A stretch of 64,000 nucleotides of DNA from Tachypleus tridentatus (Eukaryota > Arthropoda > Merostomata > Xiphosura > Limulidae). The notes under the pieces are model-generated. The model was not told the origin of the DNA, ran no database searches, and was given only the letters and a program-made list of their open reading frames with translations. The position numbers and the translations under genes are program-made. The stretch is from NCBI RefSeq assembly GCF_004210375.1, contig NC_134827.1, forward strand, positions 101,293,285 to 101,357,284, written 5' to 3'. Of the stretch, positions 33,243 through 46,504 are shown piece after piece; positions within the stretch are counted from its first letter, which is position 1, and each line of letters starts with the position of its first letter.

Positions 33243-33320
33243 TCAAAAATTAATAATAATATGATATAAGTGTCTCTCTCATATAATAATAATATGATAT
33301 AAGTGTCTCTCTCATATCTC
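33243..33320. repeat. Short tandem duplication, ~30 bp
   Basis: AATATGATATAAGTGTCTCT occurs twice in direct succession. Confidence 0.8.
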
Positions 33321-33424
33321 ATTCTATAAAATGTAACGATATTTCATCATAAGTTTGATGAAAAAACATTAGCACAAATCAAGTTTCATCGAAGTTGTTT
33401 CTGTGACTTGATTTTTCAACAGTG

Positions 33425-33735
33425 ACGATTATAACTACATGTTTTGACCAATGTCACCTATTTAAAATAACGATTATAACTACATGTTTTGACCAATGTC
33501 ACCTATTTAAAATAACGATTATAACTACATGTTTTGACCAATGTCACCTATTTAAAATAACGATTATAACTACATGTTTTGAACAATGTCACCTATTTAA
33601 AGTAACGATTATAATATGTTTTGACCAATGTCACCTATTTAAAATAACGATTATAACTACATGTTTTGACTAATGTTAAATATTACAATAAGAATTATAA
33701 ACACACGTTTTGACCATTGTTATATATTCAATGAA
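33425..33735. repeat. 45-bp tandem repeat, ~6-7 copies
   Basis: The unit has AACGATTATAACTACATG, TTTTGACCAATGTCACC and TATTTAAAAT. One unit is 42 bp and the last are degenerate. Because 45 is a multiple of 3 the array reads as an open frame, which is an artefact. Confidence 0.92.
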
Positions 33736-33801
33736 GGTTTTCCCTGTGGTCTGGCAGTTCAAAAATAAAGACAGTTATGCACAGCTTTTTTTTACGAAGT
33801 A

Positions 33802-34037
33802 TTTGTTTGTTTTGGAATTTCGCACAAAGCTACTCACGGGCTATCTGTGCTAGCCGTCCTAATTATTCAGTGTAAGACTCTGCCAACTCTTGGGCTACTC
33901 TTTTACCAACGAAAAGTGCGATTGACCGTCACATTATAACGGTCTGGGAGGGCGAGCATGTTTGGCGCGACTCGGGCGCGAACCCGCGACCCTCAGATTA
34001 CGAAGCGCACGCCTTAACGCGCTAGGCCATGCCAGCC
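33802..34037 (-). mobile_element. Long SINE, subfamily A, internal deletion, with target-site duplication
   Basis: The inverted copy lacks the GGAAGGCAGCTAGTCATCAC segment. A perfect TTTACGAAGTA duplication (33791-33801, 34038-34048) flanks it. Confidence 0.9.
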
Positions 34038-34423
34038 TTTACGAAGTAATTAAAACAAACAAGTATACGATTTACTTTTTGATATGTTGGAATAATAAAG
34101 AACAGTCCTAAGCTTGTCTCAAACACACCAGTGGCTTCCTATTGTATGAAATAAGAAACTGTTGTTTTTTCTGTGATAAAAATAAAATGCCAATAATAAC
34201 ATTATAATCGAATTTTTATATACCTCGTTTAATTATCATACACAATATGTTTACAGTTATCTCTTCAAACGGAAGTTTCAATAGGAATATTTAACGTTAT
34301 ACTGGGGAGCGTGTTAAGGGAAAAATCGCGACTCCAGCTTTGGACCTTCTGATCTACTAGTCCACGTTGTCCATGAAATAAATACCATCAAAGCGACTGT
34401 GAAAATCACAAATGACATGTGTT

Positions 34424-34697
34424 TTGGTTTGTTTTGAATTTCGCGTAAAGCTACGCGAGGGCTATTTGCTCTAGTCGTCCCTAATTTAGCAATGTAAGAT
34501 AAGAGGGGGGTAGCTAGTCATCACCACCCACCGCCAACTCTTGAGCTACTCTCTTACCAATGAATAATGGAACTGACTGTCACATTATAACGCCCCCACG
34601 ATTGAAAAGGCAAGCATGTTGGGTGTGACGGAGATTCCAACCCGTGACCTACAAATTACGAGTCGAGTGCCTTAACCACCTGGCCACGCCGGGCCTC
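34424..34697 (-). mobile_element. Long SINE, subfamily B, near full length
   Basis: Inverted from GTTTGTTTTGAATTTCGCG to the head CCTGGCCACGCCGGGCC. Confidence 0.9.
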
Positions 34698-35380
34698 CAC
34701 ACATAAGAAGTAGCAACAGTTGTATTTACCATTTCTTAGCCATAGGTCTCTCGACAGAAAAGAAATACTCCTACTGACTTACAGCGCCTAAATTCGAACC
34801 GCGGATTGGCAAGTTTCATTTGTCTTTATTTGTCTAGATTAAATTTATGTTACGTTAGTTTTTCTTAGAACAGTTACTGTTACTAACTTATACCTAAAAT
34901 ATAAGAGACTTGTATTAATAAGGTAATTTTATTATTTCTTTACCTTCTTCTCTATGGTGTGGAAATCGACGTAAGTGTCTATTGTGTAAAATGTGTGATG
35001 TGAAAATCAGCCCACAATTCAATTACACCTTTATATAGCATTCGTGGCTTAACGAGTCAATGGCCTAACGTCCTATATGGAACACGATAGGTATTCTGGA
35101 ACCTCAATAATTGTATTCAATATGGCTTTTTAAGTGTAACTGCGCATGTTTGTTGAGTCACGTGATTTTTTCCCCCTTGTGTTTCTTTATTAACATGTCC
35201 GATACATTTCTGTTTCAAGTTTCCAAGAATAAAGAATTCTGGAATAACCAAATTGAAGCAGAATATTAGTTACCAATACTGGGCTAAAGTTACATTACGT
35301 GTTCCGAGTTATAAACCGAAACGTTATAAAAATCAACAAAATAACATGCAACCATTTTAGAGATGCACATGATGTTTTGA

Positions 35381-35655
35381 TTCCCTTATGGCCAGGTTAT
35401 GAAGGCCCTTGACTCGCAATCGGATGGTTGCGAGTTCGAATCCCTCTCCCACCAAACATACTCGCCCTTTTAGACGTGGGGCCTTTATAATGTGACAGTC
35501 AATCCCACTATTCGTTGGTAAAAAAAAGTAGCCCAAGAGTTGGCAGTGGGTGGTGATGACTAGCTGCCTTTTCTCTAATCTTACGCTGCTAAATTAGGGA
35601 CGGCTAACGCAGATAGCCCTCGTGTAGCCTTGCGCGAAATTTAAAAAAAGAAACA
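35381..35655 (+). mobile_element. Long SINE, subfamily B
   Basis: TTATGGCCAGGTTATGAAGG head, AGTTCGAATCC box B, full central domain and tail CTTGCGCGAAATTTAAAA. Confidence 0.88.
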
Positions 35656-35759
35656 CTTAAACGAAAACCGTGAGAAGTTTTTCTGTTTGACCAAGTCAAT
35701 CTGTCTAAAATCATATTGCACAGCTCTTCTTGCTGAATTAGAATGGTGGAAAAAATATT

Positions 35760-36092
35760 GAACATTATCTGTGAGCGTGTGGTAACATTCTGTGCAATGT
35801 GAACATTATCTGTGAGGGTGTGGTAACATTCTGTGCAATGGGAACATTATCTGTGAGCGTGTGGTAACATTCTGTGCAATGTGAACATTATCTGTGAGCG
35901 TGTGGTAACATTCTGTGCAATGTGAACATTATCTGTGAGCGTGTGGTAACATTCTGTGCAATGTGAACATTATCTGTGAGCGTGTGGTAACATTCTGTGT
36001 AATGTGAACATTATCTGTGAGCGTGTGGTAACATTCTGTGTAATGTGAACATTATCTGTGAGCGTGTGGTAACATTCTGTGTAATGTGAACA
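35760..36092. repeat. 41-bp tandem repeat, ~8 copies
   Basis: Unit with GAACATTATCTGTGAGCG, TGTGGTAACATTC and TGTGCAATGT. The final copies share TGTGTAATG. It passes directly into the 31-bp array. Confidence 0.93.
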
Positions 36093-39000
36093 TCATCTCT
36101 TCTTGTCATACTTTACTCCAACATGATCACTTGTTGTTGTACTTTACTCCAACATGATCACTTCTTGTCTTATTTTACTCCAACATGATCACTTGTTGTC
36201 ATACTTTACTCCAACATGATCATTTGTTGTCATACTTTACTCCAACATGATCACTTCTTGTCATACTTTACTCCAACATGATCACTTCTTGTCATACTTT
36301 ACTCCAACATGATCACTTCTTGTCATACTTTACTCCAACATGATCACTTGTTGTCATACTTTACTCCAACATGATCACTTCTTGTCATACTTTACTCCAA
36401 CATGATCACTTCTTGTCATACTTTACTCCAACATGGTCACTTGTTGTCATACTTTACTCCAACATGATCACTTCTTGTCATACTTTACTCCAACATGGTC
36501 ACTTGTTGTTATACTTTTCTCCAACATGATCACTTGTTGTTATACTTTACTCCAACATGGTCACTTCTTGTCATACTTCACTCCAACATCAGCTCTTCTT
36601 GTCATACTTTACTCCAACATGGTCACTTCTTGTCATACTTTACTCCAACATGATCACTTGTTGTCATACTTTACTCCAACATGATCACTTCTTGTCATAC
36701 TTTACTCCAACATCATCTCTTCTTGTCATACTTTACTCCAACATGGTCACTTGTTGTCATACATTACTCCAACATGGTCACTTCTTGTCATACTTTACTC
36801 CAACATGGTCACTTCTTGTCATACTTTACTCCAACATGGTCACTTGTTGTCATATGCTTACTCAACATGGTCACTTGTTGTCATACTTTACTCCAACATG
36901 GTCACTTGTTGTCATACTTTACTCAACATGATCACTTGTTGTCATACTTTACTCCAACATGATCACTTGTTGTCATACTTTACTCCAACATGGTCACTTG
37001 TTGTCATACTTTACTCCAACATCAGCTCTTCTTGTCATACTTTACTCCAACATGATCATTTGTTGTCATACTTTACTCCAACATGATCACTTCTTGTCAT
37101 ACTTTACTCCAACATGATCACTTCTTGTCATACTTTACTCCAACATGATCACTTCTTGTCATACTTTACTCCAACATGATCACTTGTTGTCTTATTTTAC
37201 TCCAACATGATCACTTGTTGTCATACTTTACTCCAACATGGTCACTTGTTGTCATACATTACTCCAACATGGTCACTTCTTGTCTTATTTTACTCCAACA
37301 TGATCACTTGTTGTCATACTTTACTCCAACATGATCATTTGCTGTCATACTTTACTCCAACATGATCACTTCTTGTCATACTTTACTCCAACATGATCAC
37401 TTGTTGTCTTATTTTACTCCAACATGATCACTTGTTGTCATACTTTACTCCAACATGATCACTTGTTGTCATACTTTACTCCAACATGATCACTTCTTGT
37501 CATACTTTACTCCAACATGGTCACTTGTTGTTATACTTTACTCCAACATGGTCACTTCTTGTCATACTTTACTCCAACATGGTCACTTCTTGTCATACTT
37601 TACTCCAACATGATCACTTCTTGTCATACTTTACTCCAACATGATCACTTGTTGTCTTATTTTACTCCAACATGATCACTTGTTGTCATACTTTACTCCA
37701 ACATGGTCACTTGTTGTCATACATTACTCCAACATGGTCACTTCTTGTCTTATTTTACTCCAACATGATCACTTGTTGTCATACTTTACTCCAACATGAT
37801 CATTTGCTGTCATACTTTACTCCAACATGATCACTTCTTGTCATACTTTACTCCAACATGATCACTTGTTGTCTTATTTTACTCCAACATGATCACTTGT
37901 TGTCATACTTTACTCCAACATGATCACTTGTTGTCATACTTTACTCCAACATGATCACTTCTTGTCATACTTTACTCCAACATGGTCACTTGTTGTCATA
38001 CTTTACTCCAACATGGTCACTTGTTGTTATACTTTACTCCAACATGGTCACTTCTTGTCATACTTTACTCCAACATGGTCACTTCTTGTCATACTTTACT
38101 CCAACATGATCACTTCTTGTCATACTTTACTCCAACATGGTCACTTGTTGTTATACTTTTCTCCAACATGATCACTTGTTGTTATACTTTACTCCAACAT
38201 GGTCACTTCTTGTCATACTTTACTCCAACATGATCACTTCTTGTCATACTTTACTCCAACATCATCTCTTCTTGTCATACTTTACTCCAACATGGTCACT
38301 TCTTGTCATACTTTACTCCAACATCATCTCTTCTTGTCATACTTTACTCCAACATGGTCACTTGTTGTCATACATTACTCCAACATGGTCACTTCTTGTC
38401 ATACTTTACTCCAACATGGTCACTTCTTGTCATACTTTACTCCAACATGATCACTTGTTGTCATACTTTACTCCAACATGGTCACTTGTTGTCATACTTT
38501 ACTCCAACATGGTCACTTCTTATCATACTTTACTCCAACATCATCTCTTCTTGTCATACTTTACTCCAACATGGTCACTTCTTGTCATACTTTACTCCAA
38601 CATCATCTCTTCTTGTCATACTTTACTCCAACATGGTCACTTGTTGTCATACATTACTCCAACATGGTCACTTCTTGTCATACTTTACTCCAACATGGTC
38701 ACTTGTTGTCATACTTTACTCCAACATGGTCACTTCTTGTCATACTTTACTCCAACATGATCACTTGTTGTCATACTTTACTCCAACATGGTCACTTGTT
38801 GTCATACTTTACTCCAACATGGTCACTTCTTATCATACTTTACTCCAACATGGTCACTTGTTGTCATACTTTACTCCAACATGGTCACTTGTTGTCATAC
38901 TTTACTCCAACATCAGCTCTTCTTGTCATACTTTACTCCAACATGGTCACTTTTTGTCATACTTTACTCCAACATGATCACTTCTTGTCATACTTTACTC

Positions 39001-39925
39001 CAACATCATCTCTTCTTGTCATACTTTACTCCAACATGGTCACTTGTTGTCATACATTACTCCAACATGGTCACTTCTTGTCATACTTTACTCCAACATG
39101 GTCACTTGTTGTCATACTTTACTCCAACATGGTCACTTGTTGTCATACTTTACTCCAACATGATCACTTGTTGTCATACTTTACTCCAACATGGTCACTT
39201 GTTGTCATACTTTACTCCAACATGGTCACTTGTTGTCATACTTTACTCCAACATGGTCACTCTTGTCATACTTTACTCCAACATGATCACTTCTTGTCAT
39301 ACTTTACTCCAACATGGTCACTTCTTGTCATACTTTACTCCAACATGGTCACTTCTTGTCATACTTTACTCCAACATGATCACTTGTTGTCATACTTTAC
39401 TCCAACATGGTCACTTCTTGTCATACTTTACTCCAACATCAGCTCTTCTTGTCATACTTTACTCCAACATGGTCACTTCTTGTCATACTTTACTCCAACA
39501 TGATCACTTGTTGTCATACTTTACTCGAACATGGTCACTTCTTGTCATACATTACTCCAACATGACCACTTGTTGTCATACTTTACTCCAACATGATCAC
39601 TTGTTGTCATAGTTTACTCCAACATCATCTCTTCTTGTCATACTTTACTCCAACATGGTCACTTCTTGTCATACATTACTCCAACATGATCACTTGTTGT
39701 CATACTTTACTCCAACATCATCTCTTCTTGTCTTATTTTACTCCAACATGGTCACTTTTTGTCATACTTTACTCCAACATGATCACTTGTTGTCTTATTT
39801 TACTCCAACATGATCACTTGTTGTCTTATTTTACTCCAACATGATCACTTGTTGTCTTATTTTACTCCAACATGATCACTTGTTGTCTTATTTTACTCCA
39901 ACATGTCACTTGTTGTCATAGTTAA
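36093..39925. repeat. 31-bp tandem array, ~123 copies
   Basis: Unit ATCACTTCTTGTCATACTTT plus ACTCCAACATG. Variants are GGTCAC for GATCAC, CTTGTTG for CTTCTTG, CTTATTTT for CATACTTT, and a CATCATCTCTTCTTG or CATCAGCTCTTCTTG form. Identical rare variants recur 465 bp (15 units) and 310 bp (10 units) apart, showing block duplication. Because 31 is not a multiple of 3, the period in codons is 93 bp and all three frames stay open for hundreds of codons; these are not genes. Confidence 0.95.
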
Positions 39926-40565
39926 CTGGAGCGTTTTTTTTAATGATCTTACAATTTGCACGGATTGCGGTCGCTAAAAATCGTTTGCCTGTCGAACCAT
40001 GGAAATTACAGTTTTATAAAAAGTAAAGATGTTAATGGAAGCAATGAGAAACTGCACGTTCTTCCCACGTGTAAACATTCGTCATCGCGACGATCGAACA
40101 ACAACAAGTCAGTAGTGCAGACACTGGTGTTTAATTAATCATTGAAGAATAAGGCAGAATTCAATAAATTGACGACACGAGTTTTTAACGAGTAAAATAA
40201 AACAAATCTAATTTATGTTTACAGTATTTAAAGACATGCCTGTTACATTGTCGTGGGAAGGTAGAACTAATTTATGAAAACAGCGTGTGAAAATGTGACC
40301 ACTTGGAATGATAGTTGTCTCGTATTCAATAAGAGAATGTCAGAAAGATAGTGGAAGGAAGTTAAATATTTCTTTCTAGTGTTTCAATAAGAAGTTATAC
40401 AATGGTCAAGAAATAAACAGAAGAGCAAAGTTAAAGATTGCTTGCTATAATCATCAGTATAGCTAATACTACCAAGTGGAATAGGTTGTTTGATTCACCA
40501 GAGAATGAGGGTCTTCTACACGAAGAATTTAACTAGTGAAATAAAAACATTCAAAACTTAAGAGA

Positions 40566-41255
40566 GCAATAATAAACAGCAGCTTACCTTATCTTACAAT
40601 AATAAAAATAAACAGCAGCTTATGTTACAATAATAAACAGCAGCTTACCTTATGTTACAATAATAAACAGCAGCTTACCTTATGTTACAATAATAAACAG
40701 CAGCTTACCATATGTTACAATAATAAACAGCAGCTTACCTTATGTTACAATAATAAACAGCAGCTTACCTTATCTTACAATAATAAACAGCAGCTTACCT
40801 TATGTTACAATAATAAACAGCAGCTTACCTTATGTTACAATAATAAACAGCAGCTTACCTTATTTTACAATAATAAACAGCAGCTTACCTTATGTTACAA
40901 TAATAAACAGCAGCTTACCTTATCTTACAATAATAAACAGCAGCTTACCTTATCTTACAATAATAAAAATAAACAGCAGATTATGTTACAATAATAAACA
41001 GCAGCTTACTTTATGTTACAATAATAAACAGCAGCTTACCTTATGTTTCAATAATAAACAGCAGCTTACCTTATCTTACAATAACAAACAGCAGCTTACT
41101 TTATGTTACAATAATAAACAGCAGTTTACTTTATGTTACAATAATAAACAGGAACTTACCTTATGTTACAATAATAAACAGGAACTTACCTTATGTTACA
41201 ATAATAAACATGAACTTACCTTATGTTACAATAATAAACAAGGACTTACTTGTAA
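40566..41255. repeat. 30-bp tandem array, ~23 copies
   Basis: Unit AATAATAAACAGCAGCTTAC plus CTTATGTTAC, with occasional insertions of AATAAA. On the minus strand each unit contains AAGGTAAGCTG, a donor-like string. The right end degenerates through GGAACTTACC variants. Confidence 0.93.
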
Positions 41256-42513
41256 ATTACTTTCTAGAACACTGGGGAGGTCGTTTGAATCCCCAACTCA
41301 CTGTCTGCACCACTAACAATTCCAGCAAGGTAAGGTTACTGCCCAGAAAGTAGACAGAAGACCTGTATATAGCAATAAAACGAAAAAAATATTAAAATGC
41401 ATTTTTTACATACATGCCTCTAGTTTAAAATATAAAATGCCACGAAAATTAAGAAAATAGTACTTTGAAGTTTGGTGTGATTTTTACTGTGATAGTATTA
41501 TTCGATTAAGGAGTGTTTGCTCGTTGCGAATAGGTTTGTTTATAGTGTCATCTAGAGTTTATGAAAAGACAAATATGTCAATACACTTGATAGTATTGGC
41601 GCCAACACTTAATGCCTTTTTAAGCTCAGATCTTTACAACAGATTTTCGAGCTACCCACAGTTCTTTGGAAGAATCGAACCTCGAATTATAGCCTTGTAA
41701 GGCCTCAAGCCTAAAGGTGAGCCACCGAAAGACACTGAAATATCTGTTCAGCGTACACTACAACAATCGAACACCTCAAGCCTACAGCTGCGAACACCGA
41801 TATTTTGAATCTGATATCTTCCAATTTACCCGCTTATGTGGACTTTAAACCTGCATCGACACGACTGTATAATAAACACATGTTGCTGGTGTAAGTAAAG
41901 GATCTTTTAAATTACACACTGCGCATGACACATATTCAAACGTCCTCACAGGCCTGTCACCACACTGTGATAACTGGAAATAAATGCTTTCTTATAGCAA
42001 AGCCACATCGAGCGACCTGCTGAGTCCATCGAGAGGAATCGAACCCCTTATTTTAGTTTTGTAAATCCGTGGAAATAAGTAATCCTGGAATTTCTTTGCA
42101 TTTTACAGTTTACTTCAAAATTCGTAAACCTGATAGGATTACCAAATACTTCCGTTTTTATTTTTGTAGATTTTTAAAAACGTTGCCTTCACCACAAGTG
42201 TTCTCTGTCAGAACAATGTACTTCGAGAATGTATACTCTGGTCAGTGAACTTACCTGGTTTTATTACTGAAGACCCTTACCAGAGGAATGGAGTTTGAGG
42301 TAGGCCAACATTAAAGTCACTAGACATTTCTAGTTTGTTGGTGTATAATTACTTGACAACTCTTTACAGATAATGATTTTTGAATAAATCTGTCATTCAA
42401 CCATTTTTCTTTTATTCCAGTTTTATTCATTTTTAGAGAAACGTACTTAAAACTATAGTTCGTTCTTCGACAGGCGAGACTTCCTTGACTAACCACAATT
42501 GGTTATAGGTAAG
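41256..42513. other. Unassigned sequence between array and transposon
   Basis: It holds degenerate short-SINE pieces in reverse orientation (about 41648-41731 and 41985-42070, each with an inverted GAATCGAAC box B). Otherwise I see no gene. Confidence 0.5.
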
Positions 42514-42515
42514 TA

Positions 42516-43742
42516 TAGTGCTACCACGGCTCTCGAACTTAATCCGTTCCAGAAAGCTGTTCGAAAACCGAATCAATTTTTCCCATAAGAAATACTGTAA
42601 ATTAAATTAATCCGTTACAGACCTCCAAAAATTACGTATTATGAAGCATTTTAACAAAAATATTGCTTATTTATACCTGTATAATAATACTCACATGCAT
42701 AAAGACAATCACAAAAACTATAAACACAATAAAAAACAATAAATGAAAATTTAACTGCACTTTACCTGTGCTGAGGAGAGCTGATGGTGTAAGTGAAAGG
42801 TGGTGAGGAACGTGGAGAGTAGGAGGGTTATTATTGTTTGGAAGGAGAGTCCCCTTCCATAAAAACGTCAGGTAACTCTCCTTCTGGGGTTCTTTCTCTT
42901 TTCATAACCTGCTTGAGACTCACTGGACCTATTTCTCACTAAAAACTTGTCTAATGAGGTTTGTTTCTGCCTGGCACCCTCCCCATGTCTCACCACACTA
43001 TGTATGCCACTTCTCTTCCTAAATTTTTCAAACCACTCCCTACTAGCCTTAAAGGCATCACTTGTATCAGCACTCGTTCCAGGGGTGTTTTTCAGGAGGT
43101 CAGAATGCAACTGTTTTGCTTTCTCACAAATGATGGTCTCAGAAATGCTATCACCAGCTAACTGTTTTTCGTTTACCCAAATCAACAACAGTTTTTCTAC
43201 CTCTTCCATTGTTTGTGATCTTGTTTTGTAAACACTGTCACTCCTTTTGCAACATCAGCTCCTTTGATGACCTCTTTATTTTTCAGTATGGTGCAGACTG
43301 TAGACTTCGCCAAACGAAACTGTGTAGCAAGGTCAGACACGCGAACACCACTCTCACACTTCGCTATGAGATCTTTTTTCACCTCTATTGTGGCTCTAAC
43401 AACTTTTCTTTTTGGTTTGCTGCTTTCATTGTCCTTCTTTGACCCCATGGTGGCTCATTTAATCAGAATATTTAGAAAAACAACAAAACGAAAAACGAGA
43501 ACGTTCACATCAGATTTTAGCGACAGGTGCGGGTAAAATAATTTGGACAAGCTTGGTGTGGGCCGAAAATGGTCGAAGGGTCGTTCGGGTCATCAGTCGG
43601 GTTATTTCGGGCGTTCGGGCCACGACAGCTTGGTTCGGGAACCGAGTTTATGTTCGACAACAGAGACATTTTTTTCTCAAACAATATGTTCGAAAACCGA
43701 ATTGTTCGAGAAGGGAGTCGTTCGAGAACCGAGGTACCACTG
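42516..43742 (-). mobile_element. Tigger-like (pogo/Tc1-mariner superfamily) DNA transposon, internally deleted
   Basis: Terminal inverted repeats (left TAGTGCTACCACGGCTCTCG; right end, read inward, CAGTGGTACCTCGGTTCTCG) are each flanked by TA, the target duplication of this superfamily. The 1.23-kb element contains the N-terminal and extreme C-terminal parts of a transposase but no DDE catalytic domain. It is a non-autonomous deletion derivative. Subterminal GTTCGAAAACCGA-type motifs repeat inside both ends. Confidence 0.9.
42832..43448 (-). pseudogene. Broken Tigger transposase (DNA-binding domains only)
   Basis: ATG at 43448 opens a frame with a psq/CENP-B-type helix-turn-helix (VSDLATQFRLAKSTVCTILK). 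Near 43,226 a one-base loss shifts the frame. The protein continues in another frame from EEVEKLLLIW through the second CENP-B-like HTH (WFEKFRKRSGIHSVVRHGE) to about 42,900. There an internal deletion and a second frame change lead to the family's acidic tail, ending DVFMEGDSPSKQ with stop at 42832-42834. The whole DDE region is absent, so no transposition activity is possible. The two HTH domains could at most bind related inverted repeats, and the frameshifts make even that unlikely. Confidence 0.88.
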
Positions 43743-44079
43743 TATAAGTAAATGGAGAAATTCTGAAACGCAACAAAAGCTTTCTCTACACAGACAGAGA
43801 AACGGATCTTCAGTTGGGAGGGCCAACGACTGAGGGCATCTTAGTTGCTACTATGAAACAAACTTTCCCTGGTAATTATTTACAGTCAAAATCCCGTTCA
43901 CTATTCGAAAGGGCACTTCTACTAGATAAAAAATTGGGGTAAACGTTACAGGTTCCTACACCCCTCCCCTCGCACCCATGTTTATTTATTCCATCTAAAC
44001 GTAACCAGGGTTGAAGGAAGATGTTTTAGCAAGTCTTTTCACTACACTAATTGGGCATTAAATTATTAGTTTCCTGCCC

Positions 44080-44180
44080 TTCTCGGTGGTTAATGAGTAG
44101 CCTGGAGTACTTACAACGCTAAAATTTAGCGGGCATAGCGTAAATAGCCCATTGTGCAGCTTACAGTTTAATAAACAAAA
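44080..44180 (+). mobile_element. Short SINE, degenerate
   Basis: TTCTCGGTGGTTAATGAGTA head, CTTACAACGCTAAAA and CCCATTGTGCAGCTTACAG tail; box B lost. Confidence 0.55.
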
Positions 44181-46141
44181 CAGTATTTTATTTTCAGCTC
44201 AAAATCTTAAAAATCATGCATATCTAACTATTATTTAACGTGGGTGAGTGAGTCGTGGTTCTATTATTATTTGACGTGGGTGAGTCGTGATTATATTCCT
44301 TTTTTTGTTTCTAGAGTGAAACTATGAAAGAATTTCGTGTTTTCGAGCTTCAGTGCATACGAACATAATCACACACTTATCTGGCGATGGCATTTCCTTC
44401 TGAGCTGTAATCCAGTTATTTTATTGTCTTTAAAACCGGGGAATTTTCTGTCACTTTCGAAAGGATTAGGCTTAGTTTATGACTTTCCAGTACATTCACA
44501 GAATAGAACACCATGTTCACTACGTAACCTCCGTTAGATATTTAGTGACTTTAGGCGATTTTGTCTGAGATCTAGGGCAACAACAAAGTTCACGTCTGAC
44601 ATACATTTTACTGTGGTGGAGATTCTTCACGCGCAACGTAGGCCACGTGCGAATAGCATGCACGTTTTCGCGTAACAGGATGTCACTACCAACGAAGAGG
44701 TATACCAGTATTTTTATTTTACGTATGATAAAATGTTTCATTAAAACACTAATAGCCCTCTTTCTAAAGTATTTGCAAATGTTTGTCTAATATTTTCATT
44801 CCGATTACAACCAACTAGCGTTATATACTCACTGAACCGGTGACGTATTAAATGGCACGTTATTTTACGTTTGGGTTGGATTTAATTTGTAAAACGCAAA
44901 CATTTCATGTCAATCTTTTAAACGTAAATTTGTGATTCTATTGTTTCATCTAAAGATTACAGATGATACAGGATATTGAGAAACCTTTTTTTGTCAACAC
45001 AGAACAATGAGAAGTTTTTAAAATTATACATGTTTGTATTATAATAGCACTGCAATCTCTTAGTGAAATAACACTATTTATAGATATAAACGTTTCATAA
45101 TACAGCAGCACACACATACATATATGCATTCATGTCTTTGTTTACGTAAGTTATATTCTTTTCTTAGTCTTAGTTCTATTATCAGCACTGGTTAAAATGC
45201 TTAATTCGTATATGTATTTATTTTCTCTACTTGCACTTTTTATTATATAAATTTATTATTATGAAAATTATTTTACATTGATAGATTAATTATATAGACT
45301 TAGGGCTAGTCGAATCCTCTGAGAAATTACTGGGATTACGACCGAAAAAACCGCTAACAATGAGAGAACCAAACATAATTTTTTGTTTGATGACGCTGCA
45401 TAATTCCAGTTAAACTGTTACATTAAATTAACTAAATCCATTACGGGAGTTACTGTTTAGTCCTGATCTATATAAATAGATTATTTTAATCAGAAGTAAA
45501 TTATTATAAATTAGGAAGCACCTAGTCTCAGCGTAATTTTAATATAGTATTGCGCAATGTTTCTTAACAACTGTCGTTTGAAAAAAATACAAACTAGCTA
45601 ATTATATTCTAGTTTCTGAAAACTAGACATATAGAACTACTTCTCGTAAATCAAAAACCTGTTGAGCTTCTCCATTTCTTAGAAGTCATTAACTTCGAAA
45701 GGTACATCACGTTTGTTTTTTTTATTTTGACAATTCTTAAAATATCTTGATTTCGAGCAAATCTATGTTACCCCACCCCTGATGTTTCAAATCACGTCAT
45801 TCAGTCATTTAAACTTTAATTACCAATCAAAGATTTACGCACACTCATGTGGAAAATGGCCGAACTGTTATGTCAATTTAAAGCTAAACTGTATAAATTA
45901 GGGACAAGTGGTTCTCATTGTTGCTGAGAAAACTTGACCGTTTCTTCTTGTTTATTACTCTACCTTAAGGTATTGTCAAATTTTTTTTCGTGTTATTACT
46001 ACACATTATATCAAATACCAACTATTAGTTTTCGTGTGAAAGTGAAATCCTTGAAATATTCTAATCTGTTTCATTCTTTTTTATCTTTCATGGTAAACCC
46101 CACCATCTTGTAAAGCGGGTTTGTGGGATTTAGTGTACATT

Positions 46142-46412
46142 TATTTGTATGAATTTCGCACAAAGCTACAAGAGGGCTATCTGCACGAGCCGACCCTAAT
46201 TTAGCAGTGTAAGGCCAGAGGTAAAACAGCTGGTGGTCACCAACCACCGCCAACTTTTGGGCTACTCTTTTACCAACGAAAAATGGGATTTATTGCACAT
46301 TATAACGTTTCCACGGCTGAAAGGGTGAGCAATATTTGGTGTGATGAGGACTCAAAACCCCTGACCCTCAAATTACAAGTTGGACGTTCTAACCACCTGG
46401 CCGTGTCGGGCC
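46142..46412 (-). mobile_element. Long SINE, subfamily B
   Basis: Inverted tail ATGAATTTCGCACAAAGC to head ACCTGGCCGTGTCGGGCC. Similar ATTTAGTGTA and ATTTGGTGTA flank it. Confidence 0.88.
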
Positions 46413-46504
46413 ATTTGATTTGGTGTAAAATCGTGACTTTACTTAGAACAGTTTTATGAAACAAAAAAGTCATTTATGTACCATTCTGATGACAAGTCTC
46501 CATT

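Noticed and set aside
33422..33673. Open frame of repeated 15-residue peptides
   Set aside because: 45-bp tandem repeat artefact.
36433..39844. Several overlapping long open frames (up to ~340 codons) on the plus strand
   Set aside because: All lie in the 31-bp array; the unit lacks stops in three frames, so the frames are a by-product of the repeat and give only cyclic peptides.
36093..39925. CRISPR-like array of short repeats
   Set aside because: Units are directly contiguous with no spacers, the DNA is animal, and there are no cas genes.
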